This document shows positions 45,881-54,881 of a DNA stretch of 64,000 nucleotides, in pieces (position 1 is the first letter of the stretch; each line of letters starts with the position of its first letter). The notes beneath the pieces are model-generated. The model was not told the origin of the DNA. It searched no databases and worked only from the letters and a program-made list of their open reading frames with translations. Location of the stretch: the NCBI GenBank assembly GCA_963839475.1, contig CAWIVH010000012.1, positions 1-64,000 of the forward strand. Direction: 5' to 3'. The translations under genes and the position numbers were made by a program. Source of the DNA: CAWIVH01 sp963839475. GTDB lineage: Bacteria; Acidobacteriota; UBA6911.

Positions 45881-46678
45881 ATGAAAGTGGCTGGCCGGGT
45901 TGCTGCGGGTTACGGAATCCTGCTCTTTCTGATGGCGGCGTTGCTGATTTATCCTATCAGCGTCCTAGGCAAGCTACAGGCCGCCAACCAGGTGAATTCG
46001 GGGAGCAACCTCAAAGCGGCGGTTCTCTCTCTCCAAATCATTCGTGAACGGGACCTGATCGAAGAATTGACGAGAAAGTGCCTGGCGGGCCCATCCCCCG
46101 ATATCCTGGCGCAGCTGAGATCCGAATTGGATACTTTTGATTCCGACCTTGCTGAACTCAAGGCGCTCTCCTCTTCCGAAAAGCAGAAAACAGAGATGGT
46201 TCGCTTGGGACAATTCTGGAAGGCATGTTCCAGCCGTATTCTTCCCTTATTGCCGCGCACTTCAGCCCCCGGCGAGCCTTTGAGAGCCATCTCTCCCGCA
46301 GGCGTTCCTGCTGACTTGGAAGAAGACCTGGAAAGAGTCCGCGCACAGGCCCAAACCGTGTATCAGGCCAGCATCCAATCGATCGAAGCTCAGGCTGTCG
46401 AAGCCCGCCAGGCCGGAGATCAGGCGATTTTTATTTTTCGCTTATGCCTCGCCTGCGGCTGGATCCTGGGTCTGCTGCTCTCGATCCTCATCATCCGTTC
46501 GATTGCGATTCCCCTCGGGCAGTTGGTCCAGGGAATCCGGGCCCTTGCCGAAGGCAAATCGTTTTATCGCCTGGACACCTCGCGATCCGATGAGTTTTCT
46601 CAAATTGCGCGGGACGTCCATCAAATCGCTCGCCGCGAAATGCCTTCTGACGAAAACCCTAATTCAATGAAATCATAG
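45881..46678 (+). CDS. Membrane sensor with HAMP domain and no output domain
   Basis: One membrane segment (GYGILLFLMAALLIYPIS) and a second (FIFRLCLACGWILGLLLSIL) bracket about 150 extracytoplasmic residues with a helical, four-helix-bundle-like pattern and many Leu/Glu repeats. A HAMP linker follows: IIRSIAIPLGQLVQGIRALA, then GKSFYRLDTSRSDEFSQIAR. The protein ends shortly after HAMP, so no histidine kinase, cyclase or methyl-accepting domain exists. It could be a truncated chemoreceptor or sensor kinase, or a genuine short modulator. GGGAG precedes the ATG. Its last 20 bases overlap convergently with the 3D-domain gene. Confidence 0.75.
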   Translation: MKVAGRVAAGYGILLFLMAALLIYPISVLGKLQAANQVNSGSNLKAAVLSLQIIRERDLIEELTRKCLAGPSPDILAQLRSELDTFDSDLAELKALSSSEKQKTEMVRLGQFWKACSSRILPLLPRTSAPGEPLRAISPAGVPADLEEDLERVRAQAQTVYQASIQSIEAQAVEARQAGDQAIFIFRLCLACGWILGLLLSILIIRSIAIPLGQLVQGIRALAEGKSFYRLDTSRSDEFSQIARDVHQIARREMPSDENPNSMKS

Positions 46679-47132
46679 ATTTGCCGGTAGCCATGCCATA
46701 TCTCAGAACCGTAACGCGAACGCTCTGCCGGCCGTATTCCACCGCTTGCCGGAATTCCGGCAGGTAAATATCGATGATCCTCCCTTTGATGAGTCGCCCC
46801 GTATCCATTACCCTGAACACTCCTGGGTGGGCCGGGCCTTCCACCCGAATCCAGGAACCAAGCGGCAAAACTGCAGGATCAGCAGCTACGATGCCGTACT
46901 TCGCCGGCACCCCGGATTTGGTGACTCCTGATTCGCTATAGGCAGTCGCCTGGAATGGCATGGGTGAACTGGGATAGGGGAGCAACTGGCACCTGGCCTG
47001 TTGAATCGTGGCCGCAAGGGCTTCAGTCTCCGGATTGTGGAAAAAATCGAGCCCGATCGTATGCCAAACGGGCGCTAAACCTCCGAGAATCAGCAGAGTC
47101 CTCAGGACCGAACTGCGCTTGGACAAAGTCAA
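46659..47132 (-). CDS. 3D-domain cell-wall protein
   Basis: An N-terminal hydrophobic signal or anchor (VLRTLLILGGLAPVWHTIG) precedes a 3D domain like that at the end of MltA and Rpf-type enzymes: FQATAYSESGVTKSGVPAKY, the first Asp in GIVAADPAVLPLGSWIRVEG, the second in FRVMDTGRLIKG and the third in RIIDIYLPEF. The three Asp residues form the active site of peptidoglycan-cleaving relatives. It probably acts on the cell wall. The initiation codon is TTG (47132) with AAGGAA before it. The gene converges on the HAMP protein gene with a 20-bp overlap. Confidence 0.87.
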   Translation of the reverse strand: MTLSKRSSVLRTLLILGGLAPVWHTIGLDFFHNPETEALAATIQQARCQLLPYPSSPMPFQATAYSESGVTKSGVPAKYGIVAADPAVLPLGSWIRVEGPAHPGVFRVMDTGRLIKGRIIDIYLPEFRQAVEYGRQSVRVTVLRYGMATGKSMISLN

Positions 47133-47446
47133 ATTCCTTATTCCATTCGTCTTGCATAAGTCTACCTTTCGTTGAAGACAAAAATATCCTCGCTAAAATC
47201 AGGACGGGGACATGGAGACCTAAAGCCCGAAAGAATTATGGAATGGCGACAGGCGAAGCCGCGGTCGGCTAAAACCGGCTACAACGGTATCAATCGTCAA
47301 TGTCATGGGAAAAATGTTACAGGCCGGAGGAGTGAGCTGCAATATGCAATCTTCAATTTATTAAAAAGAGCTAATTGGGGTCTTGACAGCCCTGAAGATA
47401 TATGGCAAGGCGAGGATAGGGCGCGCAGCCGCGCGCCCCGATGTAA
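47133..47446. other. Intergenic stretch between two minus-strand genes
   Basis: No supported gene is found. A GC-rich hairpin at 47419-47438 sits just past the CPBP protease stop; the remainder shows nothing I can name. Confidence 0.45.
47419..47438 (-). terminator. GC-rich hairpin after CPBP protease gene
   Basis: GGGCGCGC and GCGCGCCC form a perfect 8-bp stem with a 4-base loop (AGCC), nine bases downstream of the stop codon on the minus strand. No T-run follows, so termination by this alone is unproven. Confidence 0.45.
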
Positions 47447-50400
47447 CTACCCGGGAGAATTCGCCGAAGGATCGGTCCGAGCCATGCGGTTCACCAGGTA
47501 TGCCGCCGAAAACCACATCCCTGCCATTCCCAAAAGCAGACCTGGGACTCCCAGGGGCAGTTGAGACTGCGCAGCATGGCGAATCCAGGAAAGACTCTGA
47601 AGCAACGCCGCGGCTGGAAAAAACGCCGGCAACGAAAATCTCAAAACCAGGACGTAGCCGGCGAGCAGCGCCACCCCCATGGCTGCTCCTGAGGCAATCC
47701 AGGACCCCATGGAATCGACGCCTCGCGCGCCGATAACAGCAAAACCGAAGATAAACAGCAAAACACCATACAAAAGGCGCTTCCCGCTCCACTCACGAGT
47801 CAATCTGTGGGCAAAAGCAAACAAAAGAATCCCGTAAAGGGCAAACTGAAAGTAACCGCTCATACTATCCAAAACCATGTCACCCAGGGGCCATAGCGTT
47901 CCGATGGAAGAAAAATCGCCCCAGGTAGGAGAAAGCGATGGGCGGAGCCAGGCTCCGGCAGATGATAATCCCGCAGCGGCTGCCCCGAGGGATAGACCTG
48001 ACGTCCATATCGAGAGGGCCGTCCCTTTCGCGGCATCCCTTTGCCAATAGTGCACTAATCCCGCTACCAGGGCCGCGCCGGCGGACATGATTGCAGCCCC
48101 AAGAATCCCCACCCCCAAAAAGATAAACATCTGCACCTTGTAGGGTTGAGCTGTTGAAAATAAAGATGTTACAGCGGGAATAGAGTTCAAGGCGGAACTC
48201 AGGTTCAAGAACAGCAGGAGAAGGAAAATCACCACAAAACTCGAGGCTACGAACCCTTTCCGGCTCCAGCTGAAAATAGCGATCACCATGCCGGTAACGA
48301 CCATGATCCCAGTCAATACAGCGCAAACCGCCCGGACGATATTGGGTATCGTCTCTTTGTCACGCTGTTGCCGGGACCACTCTTCAGGAACGTGAATAAA
48401 CCTGTATATGTCAAGGACCTGATCGCCACCGATGGAGACGCCGATGCGTTTTTCGCCCTGCTTGAGCTGTGGCGCCCTCGGATCGGAGAAAGTGAAAACC
48501 CAGTCAGTTCGCGCCTTCAGCTTTGCCGGGGAAGCCGATACCTCCTTCAAAAGTCCCGGATCGAGCTTGAACTCGCGGCTGATCTCCTCTTGAGACAGCT
48601 TTCGAGCCTCGGCTTCGGCAATCGAATTGCCGGCCTTCCCCTCAGGAAGTTGGTGCTTGACGCGAAACGCCCCTTTGGCATCGGAAATCCAGACCTGGTA
48701 TTCCTCGGCATTTTCCGCCACATCCCCTTCAAAGTTGGCAAAGCGGACAAACCAGCAGGGAGGATTCAGGTATTCATGGATCAGGGCTTTGTAGGTATCT
48801 TTCCCCGAAGTCTGCCAGACAAAGCGGGATGATTCTCCGGGCGTGGTAACCACCGAGGTCAGCACTTTCCACGAATCAGGCACTTTGACGCCTCGATCGT
48901 TCAGGGTTTTTTTCGCCACGGAGGCAGCCTCGGCGCGAGACATATTCAGCGGGGGAGCGTCGCTTTTGAATTCGGTTACCATCAGCCACGCGGCAAGCCC
49001 CAATATGCCGGCCGCAGGAAGTATCTTCAGCATGGCCGGGCTGATAGCGCCGGTCGGAGCTTTCTCAACCGTGGGCCCATGGATCTGGGGAGGAGCAGGC
49101 TGCCAACTCCGGTTGAGAAAGGTTTCCGGCACGGAATCCCAGGATTTTGATCGGATTCTACCGGCGAAAACAACCCACAAAGGCACCAGTACGAGCAGGA
49201 TGACCATGGCCCGATGCCACATGATGCCCGGAGCCGAAGACACGAAAAGCGGGAGGGCGAACCAGACGACATCAAACGTATAGTGCAGCACGATCCCAGG
49301 CAGAAGTCCGAAAGACAGGTACAATCCGCCGAACATGAGTGAGGGCACAATCAACTCCACCACCCTGGCATAGGATGGCTGATTGGCGTACCCGGCATGC
49401 CCTGTGCCAAATATAACCGCCTGCAGCACCATGGCGCCGGCGATCCACCAGTTCCTGCGTCCGAATCGGGTTCCGAGAATCGCCGCGCCGGCGAGTGGAA
49501 CCGCGCGGAACAGACACTCCTCCCAGAATCCGGCCTGGGCCGATATCGCTATGGGTGAAAGCCAAGGGAGATAGGTGGCCAGAATGTCGGGCTGGATCAG
49601 GGAGTCGGAGGGCGTCCACCATCCCAGCGTTCGGTTGGCGGTAAAATAAAGAATGACTTCATAGCCGAAGAAAACTGCCACCAGGAAGTAGCCCGCAACC
49701 GTCGTCCCCAGCACCTCCCTGGAGTTAGAGATTCCCTTGGACCAGAGGCTCCACATCTGGGGGTGATCGGGGAAAGCTTTCCTGGACAGGCTTTCGGCGA
49801 CTGCAAATGAGAGGGTAAACAGGCCGGCAAAGCCCAGAAAGCTAAGTATCATGAGCACGAGCTGCTGGATGACAAAACCTTGAGCCGATATGGCGGTATC
49901 GTACCCGACCCAGAGCAACGGCCACTGATTCAGTCCCGCGAGAAACTGGAGAAACGAGATGAAGATCCCCCAGGCCAGGGGCTTGCCCCAAATGACCCAG
50001 CGCTGGCGGAGCAAGAAAAATATTCCGACACCGCAGCCGCCCACCAGATAGGCGAGCACCAGAGTAATGGACCCGGCCGCGCTGATCACCTCGTTGGCCG
50101 AACGCATCTTTTCATAGCGGCGCTTGAACGCTTCCGGAACCTTCACGAAGTGAACCACGCCGGTGAGCTTGTCGCCTCCGACATTAAGCCGGACTCGATA
50201 GCGACCTTCTCCTGCGCGGACGTCCTGTCGTTCGTAAACGAAGGAGTGATCGATGCGACCGCCGGTCCTGACGTCCTGTGACTTTTCGACAAGGCGGTAT
50301 GCGCGGAGATCCAGCTGCCAGTCCCGTGTCGCACCCTCTTCAGCAATCTTTAACGCCGCATCGGGTTCCAGCGCCGCTCCCGGCTCTTTTTCCGGGAGTT

Positions 50401-50791
50401 TTACCGAGAAACCGTAGTTTTCACCGCGTGGTGTAAAGAAAAAGTTCGTTTCATGAGTCTCGCCCGGCTTGAAATGACGGACGGACCATTTGAAGGGATG
50501 GTAAAGCCCATCCACCATCATGGTACGAAAGGCCTGGGTGCCGCCGCCCTCCAGCTCGACGAAGTTCTGCACCTCCTGGTCGCCGCCAAAAGAGGCAACC
50601 TGGCTATAGCCTGCCGGAGGAAACTGGAACCGGCTGGACAATTCCGCCGATCGTGCCAGCGCAGATTCACGGCTCATCCGCAAGTCGATGCTCACGATCG
50701 GGAAGGCTCGGGAAAAATACCTGGAGGAGAATAGAACGCTGGCAATCGATAACGCGGCGAGTAGGATCCAGAACAGCGGTTTGCGGAACAT
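47447..50791 (-). CDS. Large internally duplicated CPBP membrane protease
   Basis: The 1114-residue protein is two copies of one architecture. Each starts with a soluble, extracytoplasmic domain (about 38-235 and 615-815) and continues into a cluster of membrane helices. The copies correspond at VGGDKLTGVVHFVKVPE (204-220) and IGGDQVLDIYRFIHVPE (787-803), and in the membrane parts at LNQWPLLWV and LNSIPAVTS. Only the first copy has the CPBP/Rce1 catalytic motifs: WEECLFR (E424-E425, R429), FGTGH (H465) and LHYTFD (H503). The second half lacks EExxxR and looks like a partner or regulator. Members cut membrane or prenylated substrates or confer bacteriocin immunity. AAAGGG precedes the ATG. It starts 11 bp after galT, in one operon. 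Confidence 0.88.
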   Translation of the reverse strand: MFRKPLFWILLAALSIASVLFSSRYFSRAFPIVSIDLRMSRESALARSAELSSRFQFPPAGYSQVASFGGDQEVQNFVELEGGGTQAFRTMMVDGLYHPFKWSVRHFKPGETHETNFFFTPRGENYGFSVKLPEKEPGAALEPDAALKIAEEGATRDWQLDLRAYRLVEKSQDVRTGGRIDHSFVYERQDVRAGEGRYRVRLNVGGDKLTGVVHFVKVPEAFKRRYEKMRSANEVISAAGSITLVLAYLVGGCGVGIFFLLRQRWVIWGKPLAWGIFISFLQFLAGLNQWPLLWVGYDTAISAQGFVIQQLVLMILSFLGFAGLFTLSFAVAESLSRKAFPDHPQMWSLWSKGISNSREVLGTTVAGYFLVAVFFGYEVILYFTANRTLGWWTPSDSLIQPDILATYLPWLSPIAISAQAGFWEECLFRAVPLAGAAILGTRFGRRNWWIAGAMVLQAVIFGTGHAGYANQPSYARVVELIVPSLMFGGLYLSFGLLPGIVLHYTFDVVWFALPLFVSSAPGIMWHRAMVILLVLVPLWVVFAGRIRSKSWDSVPETFLNRSWQPAPPQIHGPTVEKAPTGAISPAMLKILPAAGILGLAAWLMVTEFKSDAPPLNMSRAEAASVAKKTLNDRGVKVPDSWKVLTSVVTTPGESSRFVWQTSGKDTYKALIHEYLNPPCWFVRFANFEGDVAENAEEYQVWISDAKGAFRVKHQLPEGKAGNSIAEAEARKLSQEEISREFKLDPGLLKEVSASPAKLKARTDWVFTFSDPRAPQLKQGEKRIGVSIGGDQVLDIYRFIHVPEEWSRQQRDKETIPNIVRAVCAVLTGIMVVTGMVIAIFSWSRKGFVASSFVVIFLLLLFLNLSSALNSIPAVTSLFSTAQPYKVQMFIFLGVGILGAAIMSAGAALVAGLVHYWQRDAAKGTALSIWTSGLSLGAAAAGLSSAGAWLRPSLSPTWGDFSSIGTLWPLGDMVLDSMSGYFQFALYGILLFAFAHRLTREWSGKRLLYGVLLFIFGFAVIGARGVDSMGSWIASGAAMGVALLAGYVLVLRFSLPAFFPAAALLQSLSWIRHAAQSQLPLGVPGLLLGMAGMWFSAAYLVNRMARTDPSANSPG

Positions 50792-50802
50792 GGTTTACCC
50801 TT

Positions 50803-51846
50803 TCAAGCCCGGTGGAGTTTATCCGGCAGCTGCCGGAGCCGTTCTGCTGCAGTTTCCGGCGTGATATCCCGCTGCGGATTGGCAAGCATTTCGTAACCGA
50901 CCATGAACTTCTTAATGGAAGCCGAACGCAGCAGGGGCGGATAGAAATGAGCGTGCAGATGCCATTCAGGGTGCGGCTTTCCGTCGGTTGGCTTCTGATG
51001 AAAACCCATGGAATAAGGGAACGGCGTTTCAAACAGGTTATCATAGCGAATGGCGATCCGATGGAGGGCCTCCGCCAGCCCGTCCCGTTCCTCCCCGCTC
51101 AGCTGATCCAGGCTGGCCCTGTGGCTGCGTGAAAGGACGATGGTTTCGTACGGCCATACGGCCCAAAAAGGAACCACTATGACAAAATGGTTGTTCTCGA
51201 AGACGATCCGCTCCGCTGCCTCTGCCTCAAGGCGGATATAGCGGCAGAGGAGGCAGACGCCATGCGATCGCGAATAGGACTTAAACGACTGAAGTTCGCG
51301 GCGGTTTTCTACCGGGATGGATGAGTTGGACCAGACCTGGCAATGCGGATGCGGATTGCTCGCCCCCATCATCTCGCCGCGATTTTCAAAAATCTGGACG
51401 TTTTTGATCCACGGGATGGACCCGAGTTCATCGTACTGCTCCGCCCAGACATCGACCACGTTCCGAATCTGCCTCGTGGTCATGAGGGGCAGGTCCAGAT
51501 CGTGGCGCGGGGAAAAACAGACTACGCGGCAGATTCCCCTTTCACCCCGGGCCACGATGAGGCCTTCCAGGTCCAGAACCCCTGTCTCCGAATCTGGACG
51601 CAGGGCGGCGAAATCATTTTCGAAAACAAAAGTATCGGTATAGGGCGGATTACGCAGGCCACCGGCCCTGGCGTTGCCTGGGCATAAATAGCAATCCGGG
51701 TCGTAGGCCGGACGAACGCGAAAACCCCCGTCCTCCTTTTTTCCCAGCCAGGGGCGCTGGGTTCGATGGGGAGAAACCAAGACCCAGCTGCGGGTGAGCG
51801 GATTGAAGCGTTTATGCGGATGCTGATGGAGGTCCAGAAATGTCAT
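50803..51846 (-). CDS. galT: UDP-glucose-hexose-1-phosphate uridylyltransferase
   Basis: The family motifs are all seen: the zinc cysteines in CYLCPGNARAGG, the RNP-type segment FENRGEMMGASNPHPHCQVW with the HPH nucleophile region, and the C-terminal HLHAHFYPPLLRSASIKKF. Length (347) is normal. The enzyme swaps UMP between UDP-glucose and galactose-1-phosphate in the Leloir pathway, in the cytoplasm. No galE, galK or galM is found nearby; the downstream operon partner is the CPBP protease, an unusual pairing. A galactose source could be the GH2 enzyme of this window. Confidence 0.95.
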   Translation of the reverse strand: MTFLDLHQHPHKRFNPLTRSWVLVSPHRTQRPWLGKKEDGGFRVRPAYDPDCYLCPGNARAGGLRNPPYTDTFVFENDFAALRPDSETGVLDLEGLIVARGERGICRVVCFSPRHDLDLPLMTTRQIRNVVDVWAEQYDELGSIPWIKNVQIFENRGEMMGASNPHPHCQVWSNSSIPVENRRELQSFKSYSRSHGVCLLCRYIRLEAEAAERIVFENNHFVIVVPFWAVWPYETIVLSRSHRASLDQLSGEERDGLAEALHRIAIRYDNLFETPFPYSMGFHQKPTDGKPHPEWHLHAHFYPPLLRSASIKKFMVGYEMLANPQRDITPETAAERLRQLPDKLHRA

Positions 51847-52051
51847 GCCTCAAATCCCCGGGTGCCGATTGCAGAAAGAATCGAGAAAGTGCTATGAGTT
51901 GGATCGGGAAAAGGAGTCCCCACAAATTGTCTTTATACCACAACACGGCCCCTGTCGCGGCCAAGTCCTCATGAGCACACAAAAAGCGTGGACAACCACC
52001 GAATTTCCGGCAGGATCCTGGGAGGTTTGGAGTTTAATAGGAGGAATTCCA

Positions 52052-53029
52052 ATGGTCGTCCCCGTTTTTTCACAGGAGAGTAAGGAGAGTATCGTGGCTC
52101 AAACACCCAATCAAAAAGTGTGGCTGCTGCTGATAGTCCTGATCGGCATCGCTGCCGCCGGCAATACCGCTTCGGTTTTGCCGCAGTCCGTCCAGAAACT
52201 TTCGGCGGAAACACTGGATGACAGGATCATCGTCAGGATCAACGACAGTACTTTTACGGTTTATAGGTTTGGCGCCGGTCAGAAATATCCCTATTTCTAT
52301 CCGGTCAACGGACCGGTTTCGGGCGAATCCCTAACCAGCGAGTCTTCCCTGCCCTGGCCGCACCACCGGTCGCTTTTTTTCGGCTGCGACCAGGTGAATG
52401 GCGGCAATTATTGGCAGGAGGGGAACGATCGCGGCCAGATCGTTTCCACGGGCGCCAAAATCATTCGCGGAGGACCCGATTACGTGGAGATCTCCGATGA
52501 ATGCAGCTGGCGTCAGCCCGGGCGGAATCCAGTCATCAGCGAGCGGCGTCGGATAAGAATCGAAGCCCCTTCAGCGGCCCTCCGCATGATCGATTTTGAG
52601 ACAGAGGCCCGGGCGCTCGTGCCGATTGAAATAAAGAAAACCAATCATTCGCTTTTTTCTGCCCGGGTGAGGCACGAACTATCCGTCAGCGGCGGAGGCT
52701 CGCTGGTGAACGCTGAGGGAGCCGAGAAAGAAAAAGGGACGTACGGAATAGCATCCCCATGGGCCGACTTTTCCGGCAAGGTATTCGGCCGCGTGGAAGG
52801 ACTTGCCATTTTTGACTCACCCCATAATCCCTGGTTCCCCAGCCAATGGTTTACGAGAGACTACGGATTCCTTTCCCCGACACCGTTTTTCTGGCTGGAT
52901 GAATCAGGCTTTAGGATCAAGGAAGGGGACGCCTTGAAGCTCCGCTATCGTGTCGTGATTCATGCGGGAGACGCAGCGGAAGCCTCCATTGCCCAGCTTT
53001 TCAAACAGTGGGCGGCAGCCCAGAAATAG
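52052..53029 (+). CDS. Secreted PmoA-like (DUF6807-type) protein
   Basis: A signal peptide (KVWLLLIVLIGIAAAGNTA) is followed by a beta-sandwich pattern like the proteins annotated as PmoA-like or DUF6807: KYPYFYPVNGPVSGESLTSE, then WPHHRSLFFGCDQVNGGNYW, HLELSV-like strands, SPWADFSGKVFGRVEGLAIF and HNPWFPSQWFTRDYGFLSP. These occur in glycan-degradation neighbourhoods; no enzymatic activity is established that I know of. AGGAGG lies before the ATG at 52052; an in-frame GTG at 52094 after AAGGAGAG would give a shorter signal sequence and is a real alternative. The gene is divergent from galT with about 200 bp between. Confidence 0.78.
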   Translation: MVVPVFSQESKESIVAQTPNQKVWLLLIVLIGIAAAGNTASVLPQSVQKLSAETLDDRIIVRINDSTFTVYRFGAGQKYPYFYPVNGPVSGESLTSESSLPWPHHRSLFFGCDQVNGGNYWQEGNDRGQIVSTGAKIIRGGPDYVEISDECSWRQPGRNPVISERRRIRIEAPSAALRMIDFETEARALVPIEIKKTNHSLFSARVRHELSVSGGGSLVNAEGAEKEKGTYGIASPWADFSGKVFGRVEGLAIFDSPHNPWFPSQWFTRDYGFLSPTPFFWLDESGFRIKEGDALKLRYRVVIHAGDAAEASIAQLFKQWAAAQK

Positions 53030-53069
53030 ACGCGTCCCTTGGTGTGGCAAACCTGGCGAGCCGAAAGCC

Positions 53070-54578
53070 TCAACGCAAACCGAGAGATTTCATTAGCCGG
53101 GACAAATTGGATCTTTGCAGGCCCAGCAGCAGCGCGGCTTCCGTCTGGTTGCCACCCGCCCGATCCAGAGCTTTCTTGATCAGAGAGCGTCTGCACCGGT
53201 CCAGAGCCTCCGCCAGCGGCATCACATCAAGATCCTCACCTGCATCCTGTGGAAAAGCACCTTCGCCAGGGCGGCAACGGCGGATTTCGGCCGGCAAGTC
53301 ATCCGGCGTCAGTATCGGACTCTGGCAGAGAACCACAGCCCGTTCGACGGCATTTTGTAGCTCGCGCACGTTTCCCGGCCAGGAATAGAGCATCATTCGC
53401 TCCATGGCCGCCGGGTCGATCTGGAGGCGGGGCTTTTTGACCTCGCGAGCGTAACGCCCGATGAAGTGCTCCACGAGTGCCGGGATATCCTCCCGATGGT
53501 CACGCAGAGGCGGCAGCGTTACGGACACGACATTCAATCGGTAGAAGAGGTCCTCGCGAAATGCGCCGGAACGAATCGCTGCCCAAAGATCCCGGTTGGT
53601 CGCAGCCAGCACACGCACGTCCACCTGGATATTGCGCGTTCCGCCTACCCGCTGGAACTCCCGTTCCTGCAGTACGCGCAAAAGCCTCGTCTGGAGATGG
53701 GGGGTCAAATCCCCGATTTCATCCAGAAAAAGGGTTCCGCCTTCGGCGAGTTCAAACTTGCCGATTTTGCGGGCGACGGCCCCGGTAAAAGCACCCTTTT
53801 CGTGTCCGAACAGCTCGCTTTCCACCAGTTCCGGAGTCAGGGCGACACAGTTCACGGCCGTAAAAGGCTGGTTCACCCTGGGACTGCACTGATGAATATA
53901 TCGTGCCAACACCTCCTTGCCGGTTCCGCTCTCACCGAGAAGGAGAACCGTGGCATTGGATTCTGCGGCCGTTTTAGCCAGCTCAATCGCGCTCTGCATG
54001 GAGGGACTTGAACCCCTGATGAGCTGATAGCGGTCCTGGACCATTTCCTGGAGGGCCGCATTGCCCTTGCTTGCCGTGGCGAAGAGCTTGGCGCGATCAA
54101 TCGCCGTTCCCGCCAGCCCTCCGAAAACAGTCAGCAGCCTTAGATCTTCATCGGTCAGTTTTTCCGGCTCGGAAAAGTTCAGGACTTCGATGGCTCCGAT
54201 CAGGGTGCCCCGCTGCCGCAACGGGGCACACATGAGCGACTGAGTATGAAAACCGGTCTTGACGTCCACGCCGCGATACCACCTTGGGTCTTTGGTCGTG
54301 TCGCGGCAGACGACTGGCTCCCCCGTCTGAGCCACATAACCTACGATTCCCTGGCCCGGCTTCATGCGGATTTTTCCTACTTCCGCTCCGCCGTCGGAAA
54401 AGGCGAAGACCAGCTCGCTCGCGGCATCGTCCATCACGGCAATGCTGCAGGCCTCGGCTGAAAACAGGCGGCGCGCGGAATTGATGATCACGCCGACCAG
54501 GTCCGCAGGTTCGACGGTACTCAGCATCAGCTGATTGATTTCGATGAGGCTCTCCAGCCTTGCCCTTGCAGAATCCAT
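53070..54578 (-). CDS. GAF-domain sigma-54-dependent transcription activator
   Basis: An N-terminal GAF sensor (about 15-165; EACSIAVMDD, GIVGYVAQTGEPV, MCAPLRQRGTLIGAIEVLN) is joined to an AAA+ domain and a Fis-type helix-turn-helix. Walker A is GESGTGKE (215-222), the sigma-54 loop GAFTGA (262-267) and Walker B LFLDEIGD (283-290). The arginine finger is in FREDLFYRLN. The C-terminal HTH is NQTEAALLLGLQRSNLSRLM. It opens promoters bound by sigma-54 polymerase on a signal sensed by GAF, often a small molecule or redox change. I chose the ATG at 54578; the frame extends to 54632 without a ribosome binding site. It is divergent from a gene with a clear sigma-54 promoter, its likely target. Confidence 0.95.
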   Translation of the reverse strand: MDSARARLESLIEINQLMLSTVEPADLVGVIINSARRLFSAEACSIAVMDDAASELVFAFSDGGAEVGKIRMKPGQGIVGYVAQTGEPVVCRDTTKDPRWYRGVDVKTGFHTQSLMCAPLRQRGTLIGAIEVLNFSEPEKLTDEDLRLLTVFGGLAGTAIDRAKLFATASKGNAALQEMVQDRYQLIRGSSPSMQSAIELAKTAAESNATVLLLGESGTGKEVLARYIHQCSPRVNQPFTAVNCVALTPELVESELFGHEKGAFTGAVARKIGKFELAEGGTLFLDEIGDLTPHLQTRLLRVLQEREFQRVGGTRNIQVDVRVLAATNRDLWAAIRSGAFREDLFYRLNVVSVTLPPLRDHREDIPALVEHFIGRYAREVKKPRLQIDPAAMERMMLYSWPGNVRELQNAVERAVVLCQSPILTPDDLPAEIRRCRPGEGAFPQDAGEDLDVMPLAEALDRCRRSLIKKALDRAGGNQTEAALLLGLQRSNLSRLMKSLGLR

Positions 54579-54747
54579 AATGGGAGGATTAACAGCTCCC
54601 CTCCTTCTTTTCAAGTGCCAAGCCCGTATCATTTACTCACACAACATATCAATTAGATAACACTCAGGACCCATAAACAACCGAATTCACTGGCTACACT
54701 TTTCCGGCCCGCGTCAGACAGGAAAATATGATGATATTTTTCAACTA

Positions 54748-54776
54748 TTTAGCGCGGTCGAGCGCGGCGCGGTAAA
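54748..54776. promoter_or_regulatory. Candidate activator-binding palindrome
   Basis: TTTAGCGCG and CGCGGTAAA form an imperfect inverted repeat (8 of 9 pairs) with an 11-base centre. It lies about 15-40 bp upstream of the sigma-54 promoter elements and about 170-200 bp from the divergent activator gene start. Enhancer sites for such activators are often palindromic, but no consensus for this protein is known. Confidence 0.4.
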
Positions 54777-54787
54777 TCACAGAGTAT

Positions 54788-54804
54788 TTGGCACGCTATA
54801 TGCA
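54788..54804 (+). promoter_or_regulatory. Sigma-54 promoter for the small helical protein gene
   Basis: TTGGCACG-N4-ATGCA contains the invariant GG (54790-54791) and GC (54802-54803) separated by exactly 10 bases, with a -24 part equal to the consensus TGGCAC. Transcription should start about 12 bases on, near 54815, some 65 bp before the gene at 54882. The adjacent activator gene strengthens the case. Confidence 0.8.
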
Positions 54805-54881
54805 GTAGATGGGGATGGTGCTGGACACACGATCAGCAAAAGTCGTGCTGTCGTAAGTTGGAGGGAAGGAGCAAAGGAAAC

